Origin: an uncultured Bacteroidales bacterium
GTDB lineage: Bacteria; Bacteroidota; Bacteroidia; Bacteroidales; UBA932
Assembly: GCA_934725285.1 (NCBI GenBank)
Contig: CAKVBK010000080.1
Location: forward strand, 1-8,345
Length of the DNA: 8,345 bases
Direction of reading: 5' to 3'
Shown here: piece by piece, positions 1 through 6,454 of the stretch
How positions within the stretch are numbered: the first letter of the stretch is position 1
Layout: each line of letters opens with the position of its first letter
The notes under the pieces: model-generated
Databases searched by the model: none
What the model was told of the DNA's origin: nothing
What the model saw: only the letters and a program-made list of their open reading frames with translations
Position numbers and translations under genes: made by a program

Positions 1-410
1 AGATCCGCCTGTCCGTCATTTAATTGAATCAGTGATGATCCGCTGAGGATAACCTTCAACCCTTTATAGAGATCATAGATCTCTTTGATTTCCCTGCTCC
101 AGTTCTCGTACTTGTGAATTTCGTCAATAAGAAGAACCTTGCCACCTTTCTTCACAAATTCTGAAGCGGTGTCAATCAGGGTGTGGTTGGAAAAATACGC
201 CGTGTCGGCGGAGCAATATAGGATATGGCGATCCGTTGGTTCGTAATTCTTCAGCACATACTGCTGCATCAGAGTTGATTTTCCGACCCCTTTCGGCCCG
301 CGAATCATCACAAGCCTTGAATCCCAATCTATCGTGTTCATTAGTCCGCGAGTGAATTCCGTAGGTACATCAGATAGGTATTCAAGGTGACGGTCGAATA
401 AAATATCCAT
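1..410 (-). CDS. AAA+ ATPase, DUF4143-type (N-terminal part)
   Basis: The first 136 residues of an ATP-binding protein are present; the gene runs off the left edge. Seen: a short N-terminal stretch beginning MDILFDRHLEYL, Walker A GPKGVGKST at residues 38-46, Walker B KVLLIDEIHK at 91-100 (Asp96, Glu97), and a sensor-1-like strand VILSGSS at 120-126. This is the arrangement of the AAA_14 domain (PF13173), which in this family is normally followed by a DUF4143 domain; that part would lie outside the window. Members are widespread in Bacteroidales and archaea, often strain-variable, and have no settled cellular role. The start at 410 is the ATG just below a promoter, leaving a leader of only about 10 nt. 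The gene looks more AT-rich than its neighbours, which fits an accessory or transferred gene. The family call is firm; the function is not known. Confidence 0.88.
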   Translation of the reverse strand, partial: MDILFDRHLEYLSDVPTEFTRGLMNTIDWDSRLVMIRGPKGVGKSTLMQQYVLKNYEPTDRHILYCSADTAYFSNHTLIDTASEFVKKGGKVLLIDEIHKYENWSREIKEIYDLYKGLKVILSGSSLIQLNDGQAD

Positions 411-426
411 AATGCTATGCTTTTTG

Positions 427-458
427 CAAATATATAAATGTTTATCGCAATAAACAAA
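427..458 (-). promoter_or_regulatory. Bacteroidota-type promoter of the AAA ATPase
   Basis: Read on the minus strand, TTTG (458-455) is followed after exactly 20 nt by TATATTTG (434-427). This matches the Bacteroidota consensus TTTG-N19..21-TAnnTTTG. Transcription should begin near 420, about 10 nt before the ATPase ATG. The -33 box lies inside the inverted repeat at 438-490, so a protein bound there would block or reshape polymerase binding. Confidence 0.75.
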
Positions 459-490
459 TTTAGTGCAAATTTGTTTATTGTGATAAACAT
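438..490. repeat. Inverted repeat with two operator-like dyads upstream of the ATPase
   Basis: Arms 438-461 and 467-490 are 24 bp each with one mismatch, around a 5-nt centre (AGTGC). Each arm also contains its own 16-bp dyad, GTTTAT-N4-ATAAAC, at 440-455 and 473-488. Their centres are 33 bp apart, about three helical turns, so both sites face the same side of the DNA. The left dyad abuts and partly covers the -33 box of the ATPase promoter. Inferred: two operator sites for a dimeric regulator, possibly autoregulation. Transcripts reading through from the serpin could also fold this into a long AT-rich hairpin that may serve as a 3' end. Confidence 0.8.
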
Positions 491-521
491 AATGATTGCG
501 TTTGCCCGGCCAGAAATAAGT

Positions 522-1790
522 CTAGATCTCGCTGCCGGTGAATTGTCCGATGAAAAAGATGGCGCCGGTGCTGGATTCGCTGATGAAATAGACGAACGGC
601 CTGTCGGCGTGGAACTCTACCTGGCGTGGCTCCGGGGCGAGGGCTGACATCGTCATGATGGCTGCGGTCACAGCAGCGGCCTTTGTGCCCTCTTCGCTGA
701 CTTCGATCTTGGCTTTCTGCAACATCTTTGAAACGAACATATTCCCGTCGGCCAGTCTGCTGAAGTCGGCTGATGAGTGGAACATTGTCGGAGCGCCGAG
801 AGCGGAGATCACATCGTTCAGCAGCAACTCAACCTCGGTCGTGAACTTAGGCAGCTTGAGGTCAACCTTGCAGTTTTCCATCGAGCGGCCAAGAGACGAG
901 AGCTCCTTGGCGTTGACAACCTTCATCATCTCATCGATCGACTTGTCCTCGTTCGGAAGCAGCACCGTCATGGTGTATGATCCGTTGCCATAAGGAAGCC
1001 TGACGGCGGAATAAGTCTTGTTTGATGTGTAGAGATATTCATCGTTCCGGTGCATCATCTTGACCTTCTTGATGTCGCGGGTGTAGCCCCTGAATCGCTC
1101 CAGTTTAGTGTCTTTTGCGTCAAACTTGTCTGTCCATGATCCGTTGAAATAGATGGCGTTCATGATGTAGGCCACGGCGTCCGGATCCACATTGTCGATG
1201 ATTTCAGGAATCATTCCGTCCGTGTGCTTTGAGCACCAATCGTTTATGATGCCGGTTGTCTTTCCGGACGTGAAGTCAAGGCTTCCGACTTCGGCCTTGA
1301 ACCAATCGCTTACGGTCTGTCCGAATTCCTTCTTGACCTTGTTGTTCTTGTTGACCGCGATGTAGTCGGCGATGCTGACGGTTGTTGAAGGATCCAGCTT
1401 TCCGGCCTTCTTGATGAGATAGCCGTACAGGGCGTTGATCTCATCCATCGATGCCCCGTTCCATCCCAAAGTGTTCAGAATCTCCTGACGTGTCTCACCT
1501 TCGGCTCCGTTGGCCAGAATGCTCATCAGACCTGTCACACTTAGCGGCGAGACCACCTTGGAATCCATCCCTGACACCTTGTTGAACAGGTTGATGGCGA
1601 ATGTGTTGTTCTTCGCCAAAAGATTCCTCTGGCTGTCGTCCAAAATCAGATAATCGCTGTCGAGCTCTTCCATATTTCCCATGATCACTTGTCCGGCATC
1701 GCTCTGCCCGCTTTTTTTCGCTGTCCCGCATGACACCAGCATGGCAGCAGCCATACCCGAAATCATGACCGTTCTTGTTGTCTTATTCAT
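522..1790 (-). CDS. Serpin, membrane-anchored lipoprotein protease inhibitor
   Basis: Encodes 422 residues, the usual length for a serpin plus lipoprotein leader. I chose the ATG at 1790 (MNKTTRTVM...) over 1811 because it gives a standard signal peptide ending in the lipobox LVSC (Cys21). Family marks seen: SPLSV at 81-85, NAIYFNGSW at 211-219, the flexible hinge EEGTKAAAVTAA at 366-377, and DRPFVYFI at 396-403 near the C terminus. The small-residue hinge is typical of inhibitory serpins, which trap serine or cysteine proteases as covalent complexes. By alignment to alpha-1-antitrypsin, P15 is Gly368 and P1 falls near Ser382 (Met381 also possible), so elastase- or chymotrypsin-like proteases are plausible targets (inference). 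P13 is Lys where Glu is usual. A related lipoprotein serpin, miropin, is known from Tannerella. No lipoprotein export signal (Lys-Asp/Glu) follows Cys21, so surface display is uncertain. No consensus TAnnTTTG was found upstream. Confidence 0.93.
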   Translation of the reverse strand: MNKTTRTVMISGMAAAMLVSCGTAKKSGQSDAGQVIMGNMEELDSDYLILDDSQRNLLAKNNTFAINLFNKVSGMDSKVVSPLSVTGLMSILANGAEGETRQEILNTLGWNGASMDEINALYGYLIKKAGKLDPSTTVSIADYIAVNKNNKVKKEFGQTVSDWFKAEVGSLDFTSGKTTGIINDWCSKHTDGMIPEIIDNVDPDAVAYIMNAIYFNGSWTDKFDAKDTKLERFRGYTRDIKKVKMMHRNDEYLYTSNKTYSAVRLPYGNGSYTMTVLLPNEDKSIDEMMKVVNAKELSSLGRSMENCKVDLKLPKFTTEVELLLNDVISALGAPTMFHSSADFSRLADGNMFVSKMLQKAKIEVSEEGTKAAAVTAAIMTMSALAPEPRQVEFHADRPFVYFISESSTGAIFFIGQFTGSEI

Positions 1791-2010
1791 ATTCTCTCTC
1801 ACTTTTTCCATCAGGCAGGCAATTACCTTCAGTGAATATTTTCATTCAAAACGGCGATTGCCCGCCGCGCTGACTAAGGAACATTCAAAAATTCTTCTCT
1901 TGGTCTAAAGCAACTTATTATTATGTTCCTGACTTCCTAAATCCAACAAGAACCGTTCCTTGCTTCATCCCAAAGAACTTTTTCAGTGTAGATTAATCTT
2001 CGGTAAAGGT

Positions 2011-2049
2011 GCCCGTCCGTTTGGGCGAAAAAATTGCGGGGACTCCCGC
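2011..2049. other. Two short GC hairpins, possible minus-strand terminator
   Basis: The 282-bp gap between the divergent serpin and the hydrolase pseudogene holds two small dyads. GCCC-N8-GGGC spans 2011-2026, and a perfect GCGGG-gact-CCCGC spans 2036-2049. Between them lies a run of six A. On the minus strand the second hairpin is followed by AATTTTTT, the form of an intrinsic terminator, but no minus-strand gene ends here now. It may be a relic of an older gene order or a leader hairpin for the plus-strand gene. The rest of the gap shows no clear promoter on either strand. Confidence 0.3.
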
Positions 2050-2072
2050 CTGTTGAATGACATCGGAGAGGA

Positions 2073-2617
2073 ATGAAAAGAATCTTGACAATGCTTTTAT
2101 CGTGCGTCATCGCATGATTGACTTTTTCCCGGGCGAACTGATCTCACATAAAGGAATAGTGGACGGCGGATATGACTTCTGGGTGCATATTCCCGAATTC
2201 CGGGTGGCAGGGGACACCACGAAGAATCTTGCGGTCATATTCCTTCATGGCACAAGCATTTGTAGGAATGATTTGATCAGGGTGCGGCTCTATGGCTGCC
2301 TTGATGCAATAGCCAGAGGGGCTGACATTGAGGCTGTTGTCATCGATCCTCAGAACAAGGCGGGGCATGAATATACTTGAGTGGTAGGAAGGGCATTATC
2401 CAATTTATGTGAATTGTGTCTATGTCATTGGATTATCCATGGCACCGGTGACAGAGCCGTGTCCTGGATGGCATCACGGAAAGTTGTTGACGAAATGAAG
2501 AGGACAGGCGAGGCTCCGCGTGTTCAGGTGACGTGGCTAAAAGGCGCTGATCACGGCAGACCGGCTATCTGCTTCTACATCCACAAGACCTACGACTGGC
2601 TTTTCAGCCACTCCTTG
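2073..2617 (+). pseudogene. Decayed secreted alpha/beta hydrolase (esterase-like)
   Basis: Three lesions are visible. (1) A good start at 2073, preceded by GGAGAGGA, encodes a signal-peptide-like MKRILTMLLSCVIA that stops at once at 2115; the mature protein (FFPGELISHKG..., VIFLHGTS...) continues in another frame, so an indel lies near 2110-2125, close to a T5 run. (2) An in-frame TGA at 2378-2380 cuts the body. (3) After VVIDPQNKAG the sequence jumps almost directly to WIIHGTGDRAV (catalytic-Asp region) and LKGADHG (catalytic-His region). The intervening part of such enzymes, with the Gly-x-Ser-x-Gly nucleophile, is missing, roughly 70-80 codons by family comparison. The C terminus KTYDWLFSHSL matches the usual end of secreted Bacteroidales esterases; the original stop seems lost. 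The open frame from 2057 is therefore misleading at its first 20 or so residues. Product inactive; original substrate unknown. Confidence 0.82.
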
Positions 2618-2630
2618 ATGTTTTTTTTGT

Positions 2631-2638
2631 TATTTTTG
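2631..2638 (+). promoter_or_regulatory. Candidate -7 box for the AraC regulator
   Basis: TATTTTTG fits TAnnTTTG perfectly and lies 7 nt before the regulator ATG. No TTTG occurs 19-21 nt upstream, so either the -33 contact is weak or the match arises from the T-rich tract. If used, the transcript would be leaderless or nearly so. Confidence 0.35.
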
Positions 2639-2645
2639 CAGGAAA

Positions 2646-3407
2646 ATGAGACAATTCGTGATCAGGCCGCTGAATGCGGCGGGACATATCAAAGTGCAAC
2701 CGATGGGAAAAACGGTCAGAGAGGACTGGTCGTTCATCTATCTTGTTTCAGGAGAGGTGCTTACTGATGTCGATGGCAAGCCTTATCTGCTTCGGGGGCA
2801 GGATTGTGCCCTGATTCCGCCGCAGTCAGCGTTTTCAGTGAGATATTTCAAAGATTCCATCGGGTACATGGGGGCGTTTTCTTTGGGACTGTTACGTAAT
2901 TCCGGGCATAGGGTGTTGAGAATCAAGACCCCGAGTGTGATGACGGTTCCGATGGAGGACAAGGTGTTCTTTGATGAGTTGCTGATCAGGATGACCCGGT
3001 TTTCGGAAGATTTTCCAACCGTTCAGGGATTGTTGGAGGTATTGCTTGGAGAGTTTGACAACTTTATCCCTCAAAACAGCCGAACCGCCTCGGCCAGACT
3101 TTGCTCCTCCTATCTTGGCAGGGTCTTTGACACTTCGCGTCCTTTTAGTGGAGTGTCTGGCTATGCGGACGAACTGGGCGTGACTCCTAGTCATCTGAAC
3201 CGTGTCGTCAAGTCAGAGACAGGGCGCAGTGCGGGCGAATGGGTCGAAAACGCAAGGCTATCGTTGGCCAGAACACTTCTCCACGATCTTTCTATGCCGG
3301 TTTCAGAGGTTTCTTACAGACTTGGTTTCGAGGATCCGGCCTACTTCTCGCGTTTTTTTCGTAAGCTGGTCGGAATGTCTCCAACGGATTTCCGCTCCAT
3401 GTTGTAG
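2646..3407 (+). CDS. AraC-family transcriptional regulator
   Basis: Encodes 253 residues, of normal AraC length. Residues about 5-80 resemble the cupin-like sensor domain of AraC proteins (for example WSFIYLVSGEV and the turn LRGQDCALIPPQS at 50-61). The C-terminal 95 residues form the two-helix-turn-helix DNA-binding domain: first HTH near 168-190 (YADELGVTPSHLNRVVK) and second near 218-240 (VSEVSYRLGFEDPAYFSRFF), ending GMSPTDFRSML, a strong AraC signature. It starts 28 bp after the pseudogene remnant and ends 134 bp before the TonB-dependent receptor on the same strand. By analogy with siderophore and nutrient regulators such as PchR and YbtA, it probably binds the ligand taken up by that receptor and activates the receptor operon (inference). 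A start at 2703 (MGKTVRED) is possible if the first ATG lies too close to the promoter, but it would clip the sensor domain. Confidence 0.93.
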   Translation: MRQFVIRPLNAAGHIKVQPMGKTVREDWSFIYLVSGEVLTDVDGKPYLLRGQDCALIPPQSAFSVRYFKDSIGYMGAFSLGLLRNSGHRVLRIKTPSVMTVPMEDKVFFDELLIRMTRFSEDFPTVQGLLEVLLGEFDNFIPQNSRTASARLCSSYLGRVFDTSRPFSGVSGYADELGVTPSHLNRVVKSETGRSAGEWVENARLSLARTLLHDLSMPVSEVSYRLGFEDPAYFSRFFRKLVGMSPTDFRSML

Positions 3408-3451
3408 GCCGGTTGCAGGTTGGATCCGTTGTTAGGATAGCCGGTACTGGC
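3408..3451 (+). promoter_or_regulatory. Possible regulator-binding repeats upstream of the receptor operon
   Basis: The hexamer GCCGGT occurs at 3408-3413 and 3440-3445, 32 bp or about three helical turns apart. The second copy is part of the near-palindrome GCCGGTACTGGC (3440-3451). They lie 60-110 bp upstream of the receptor -7 box, where AraC-type activators commonly bind. The motif is short and could be chance; binding is inferred only. Confidence 0.22.
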
Positions 3452-3513
3452 TGTTGTATAAAAAGTCCAAGCGGAAATCACATAATCATTACTTCGTAAA
3501 CAGCATCCCAGGC

Positions 3514-3521
3514 TATCTTTG
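3514..3521 (+). promoter_or_regulatory. -7 box of the receptor-lipoprotein operon
   Basis: TATCTTTG matches TAnnTTTG perfectly and ends 20 nt before the receptor ATG. No TTTG is found at the proper distance upstream (TTAC at 3489-3492 is the closest candidate). A good -7 box with a poor -33 box is what an activator-dependent promoter would show, in keeping with the AraC gene just upstream. Confidence 0.5.
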
Positions 3522-3541
3522 CGCCAGAAATCATTCACGAG

Positions 3542-5782
3542 ATGCTTGCAGTTTTACTGACATCGTTGCTGGTCGCCATCATTCCGCCGGCCTTGCCTGA
3601 GACCAAAGACACAATCTCTGGCTCAGTCGTGACATCTTCCGTGAAACGGTCGGAAGCCGTTTTGGGTGTTACTTCTGTTTCGTCGCTGACAATGAAGAGG
3701 ATAGAAGAGCTGGGTTTGACTTCTCCAAAAGACCTGTCCTCATTGGTGCCGGGACTGACTATGCCAGACTACGGCACTTCGATGACTTCGACAATCTATG
3801 TCCGCGGCCTTGGCTCCAGAATGGACAATCCAGTCATCGGACTCTATGTGGATGATGTGCCGGTTTTGGACAAGAACTGCTATGATTTCTCATTCACGGA
3901 CATCCGACGGGCCGATTTCATGCATGGCCCGCAAGGAACCCTCTACGGACGCAACTCGATGCTCGGGGTACTCTCAATCGAGACTTTATCGCCCGATGCG
4001 TACCAAGGCACGAGAGCTACCATTGAATATGGCAGTGCTTCCACCCTGTCCGCGAAACTCTCGACCTACAAAGGCCGATTCGGGTTTGCCGCCGCCTACG
4101 GACACACCAACGGATTCTTTATCAATGAATATGACGGGGGAGCATGCGGTCTTTCTGACACATTCTCTGCCCGCGCGAGATTCGTTGGCGGAGTCGGCAA
4201 TGCCTCATTGGATAACATCTTGACAGTTTCGTACATTGAGCAGAGCGGTTATCCATATCGAAAGTGGATTCCAGACACCAGAGAACTTCTCCCCGTGGAT
4301 TACAATGACAAAAGTGGTTACCGGCGATTTTTCCTGATGGATGGGTTCCGTCTGAAGACTGAATTGCGGAACTGGAAACTGAGTTCCGTCACAAGCCTTC
4401 AGGCTCTTTTCGACTCCATGGACATGGATCAGGACTTCACACCTAAGTCAATGTTCACCTTGAATCAGACACAGAAACAGGGCGCTTTGACTCAAGAACT
4501 GATCGTTAAGCCAAACGTGCATCCAGATTGGTGGAACAGCCAGACCGGACTGTTCGTCATGATGAAACTGAACCGCATGTCCGCTCCGGTGCGTTTTCTG
4601 AAGGACGGCATAAGGTCTCTCATCCTTGACAATGCCAATTCCGGAATGCCGCAGGAGTTGGGAAGATTGAATATTCAGGAGGATAATTTCTTTATTTCCA
4701 GTGATTTCAAGATCTTTTTTGGCAATGTGGCAGCCTATCATGAATCGTATTTCAAAGTTGGCCGTTGGATGCTCACGACAGGATTGAGGCTCGATATGGA
4801 GTCAAGCCGGATGCGCTATGATTCCGGCTCTGACATCCATTTCATAGTCGCACCGGCGATGTCTGAATATATTCCTTTTTGCACAAAGATCAACGGAACG
4901 GAAACGGTGCGTTATGCCCGATTGCAGCCGAAATTGTCGGTCTCGTATGATGCCACATCCGAACGTATGCGTTCCAAAGGCGTGGATTTGTCGTTGCTTG
5001 CCTCCGTATCAGAAGGTTACAGGTCTGGCGGATTCAACACACAGATTTTCTCTGACATCATGCAGAACAAGATGATGTCCGGGATGATGGAACGGCTTGG
5101 TGTCCATCTGGATAGACTGGATGAACTTTCCGGGGCGATGATGACATATAGGCCGGAGATCTGTCTTGACTATGAGATAGGAGGCAGGATATGTCTTGAT
5201 GCCCGTGGCCACCGTCTTGGAGCCACCGTGATGGCTTATCGTGTTGATTGCCGTAACCAGCAGATGACTGTGTTTCCCTACGGTGACGGAACCGGACGAA
5301 TGATGGCCAACGCCGGCAGATCACGTAGCCTTGGGGTGGAGGCGGAAGCTTCCTGGATGTGGAAAGGTCTCTCAGCGTCGTTAGCAGGTAGTCTGATGGA
5401 CTCCCGTTTCGTCGACTTTAACGATGGCCGAGAAGACTGGTCCGGCAATCGGATTCCATACTCACCGGAATCCACCCTGTTCCTTAGATGCGGTTATAAG
5501 TTCCTGACCGGTGGACGTTTCCTGCGTTCTGTCTCTTTGAACGCAGACATGAATCACAGTGGAAGAATCTGTTGGAACGAGGCTGGAGACATAAGCCAGC
5601 CGCCTTGTTCATTGATAGGTGCGGATGTCCGTTTGGCCACATCAAAGGCGGAATTTTGGCTCAGAGGTCAGAATCTCACCGACATGGATTACTCGGTTTT
5701 CTATTTCAAGTCTGTCGGCAATTCTTTTTTTCAGACCGGTAAACCTCGCCGGTTCACGATAGGACTATCAATTAATCTGTAA
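3542..5782 (+). CDS. TonB-dependent outer-membrane receptor
   Basis: Encodes 746 residues: a signal peptide (about 1-19, ending ALP/E), a TonB-box-like stretch DTISGSVV near 23-30, a plug domain about 40-150, and a 22-strand-type beta barrel to the C-terminal strand FTIGLSINL. Plug signatures are clear: DLSSLVPGL (64-72), YVRGLGS (86-92), LYVDDVP (101-107) and GPQGTLYGRN (129-138). In the barrel, TQKQGALTQEL and SEGYRSGGFNTQIF (about 490) are typical of iron/siderophore-like receptors. It lacks the carboxypeptidase-like N-terminal extension of SusC proteins, and no SusD partner follows, so it is not a classical glycan PUL porter. Partners would be TonB-ExbBD, encoded elsewhere. The signal peptide has no Lys or Arg before its hydrophobic core, which is unusual, but no better start is seen upstream. 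A Met-rich extracellular segment lies near residues 502-535. The substrate is unknown; a siderophore or other small complex is the best guess. Confidence 0.93.
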   Translation: MLAVLLTSLLVAIIPPALPETKDTISGSVVTSSVKRSEAVLGVTSVSSLTMKRIEELGLTSPKDLSSLVPGLTMPDYGTSMTSTIYVRGLGSRMDNPVIGLYVDDVPVLDKNCYDFSFTDIRRADFMHGPQGTLYGRNSMLGVLSIETLSPDAYQGTRATIEYGSASTLSAKLSTYKGRFGFAAAYGHTNGFFINEYDGGACGLSDTFSARARFVGGVGNASLDNILTVSYIEQSGYPYRKWIPDTRELLPVDYNDKSGYRRFFLMDGFRLKTELRNWKLSSVTSLQALFDSMDMDQDFTPKSMFTLNQTQKQGALTQELIVKPNVHPDWWNSQTGLFVMMKLNRMSAPVRFLKDGIRSLILDNANSGMPQELGRLNIQEDNFFISSDFKIFFGNVAAYHESYFKVGRWMLTTGLRLDMESSRMRYDSGSDIHFIVAPAMSEYIPFCTKINGTETVRYARLQPKLSVSYDATSERMRSKGVDLSLLASVSEGYRSGGFNTQIFSDIMQNKMMSGMMERLGVHLDRLDELSGAMMTYRPEICLDYEIGGRICLDARGHRLGATVMAYRVDCRNQQMTVFPYGDGTGRMMANAGRSRSLGVEAEASWMWKGLSASLAGSLMDSRFVDFNDGREDWSGNRIPYSPESTLFLRCGYKFLTGGRFLRSVSLNADMNHSGRICWNEAGDISQPPCSLIGADVRLATSKAEFWLRGQNLTDMDYSVFYFKSVGNSFFQTGKPRRFTIGLSINL

Positions 5783-6252
5783 TGAATATGAAGAAAATCT
5801 TAATGCTGTCGCTGGCGGCTCTGCCGCTGCTGACGATGTCATGCTCCAAAGAGAATGGTTTGAACGAGGAACCTATTGTTGCCAATGAGTATGAATATTC
5901 AGGCACAATGACAGTCACTGCCGGAGGTGCGGACAATGTCTCTGAGAACGTGGCCGTGGATTGCCTTTTGGACAAGGACTCCCGCACCATGAAGATCCTG
6001 TTCCATAAAGTCAAGTTCGTGCCACAGATGCCTGTTTCTCTTGATGTGACGGTTCCGTATGTCGGCTATATAGAGAAAGACGGTACAGTCAAGTTTACCG
6101 GTGACGGAATCGTCCCTCTCTCCGGAGGCACCGTACCGTTCCCGAAGTATACGGTGACAGCTCTTTCCGGCACCCTGACCACCACGAGTCTATCTCTCAG
6201 TCTCAATTTCGGTGACTATCCTGTCACTTACAAGGGCACAACGAAAAAGTAG
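5782..6252 (+). CDS. Calycin-like surface lipoprotein
   Basis: The ATG at 5782 shares its A with the receptor stop codon (TAATG), implying translational coupling. The MKK start at 5788 is equally likely and gives a cleaner signal peptide. The lipobox LTMSC is followed by SKEN; the Lys-Glu at +3/+4 partly fits the Bacteroidota lipoprotein export signal, so a surface-exposed location is likely. The mature part (about 135 residues) is almost all predicted beta strand, with YSGTMTVTAGG near its start and ALSGTLTTTSLSLSLNFGDYPVTYKG at its end broken by short turns. This is the pattern of the calycin-like family (PF13944), small beta barrels often encoded near TonB-dependent receptors in Bacteroidales. 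It probably helps capture or present the receptor ligand; no ligand is known. An alternative is a general lipid-binding-like lipoprotein. Confidence 0.8.
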   Translation: MNMKKILMLSLAALPLLTMSCSKENGLNEEPIVANEYEYSGTMTVTAGGADNVSENVAVDCLLDKDSRTMKILFHKVKFVPQMPVSLDVTVPYVGYIEKDGTVKFTGDGIVPLSGGTVPFPKYTVTALSGTLTTTSLSLSLNFGDYPVTYKGTTKK

Positions 6253-6277
6253 AGTAGCGGTTCAGTGGCATAATTAA

Positions 6278-6433
6278 GGCTTTTCGTCGCCCAAAGGTGT
6301 AATGAGACACTCCTGAGCGACATTTTTGACCGCTTTCGCTGCCGTAGGGTGCTGCGCGACACTTTAGTGCGGCGTTTCAGGCCAATTTTGCTATTGTTGG
6401 GTGTCGCACGACATTGGCACTGACATTAGCGCT
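6278..6433. repeat. Three degenerate 52-bp tandem repeats
   Basis: Units begin near 6278, 6330 and 6382. Each holds a dyad of the form GTG-N8-CAC/CAT at 6297-6310, 6349-6362 and 6401-6414, spaced exactly 52 bp apart. Over a 52-bp frame, the copies starting at 6293 and 6345 agree at 30 of 52 positions by my count. The copies at 6345 and 6397 agree at 14 of the first 19 positions (shared core GGGTG..GC.CGACA) but little after that without a gap. The block fills most of the 274-bp gap between the receptor operon and the GDSL esterase. No terminator was seen. Function unknown; it may be an old intergenic repeat element or a set of binding sites. Confidence 0.5.
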
Positions 6434-6454
6434 GACTTAGGCTCTCAACTACTA

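Noticed and set aside
438..490. Mobile-element end or attachment site
   Set aside because: No transposase, integrase or target duplication nearby; the repeat sits on a promoter and fits an operator better.
655..993. 112-residue plus-strand frame
   Set aside because: It lies wholly antisense to the serpin, whose family motifs are unmistakable; no family features of its own.
2057..2380. Open frame from ATG 2057 as an intact 107-residue gene
   Set aside because: Its first 20 or so residues are in the wrong frame relative to a good signal peptide at 2073, and the body ends before any catalytic Ser. It is part of the hydrolase pseudogene.
2381..2767. Open frame of 128 residues as a separate gene
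   Set aside because: It is the C-terminal piece of the same hydrolase pseudogene, in the same frame after the TGA. Beyond 2617 it merely reads through the regulator gene in another frame.
3798..4223. 141-residue frame inside the receptor
   Set aside because: Out-of-frame shadow of the TonB receptor; composition is Ser/Thr/Arg-rich with no domain pattern.
3542..5782. SusC-type polysaccharide porter
   Set aside because: No carboxypeptidase-like N-terminal domain, only 746 residues, and no SusD gene after it.
6278..6433. CRISPR array
   Set aside because: The repeats diverge too far (about 58% identity at best), there are only three, and no spacer-repeat boundary or cas gene is seen.
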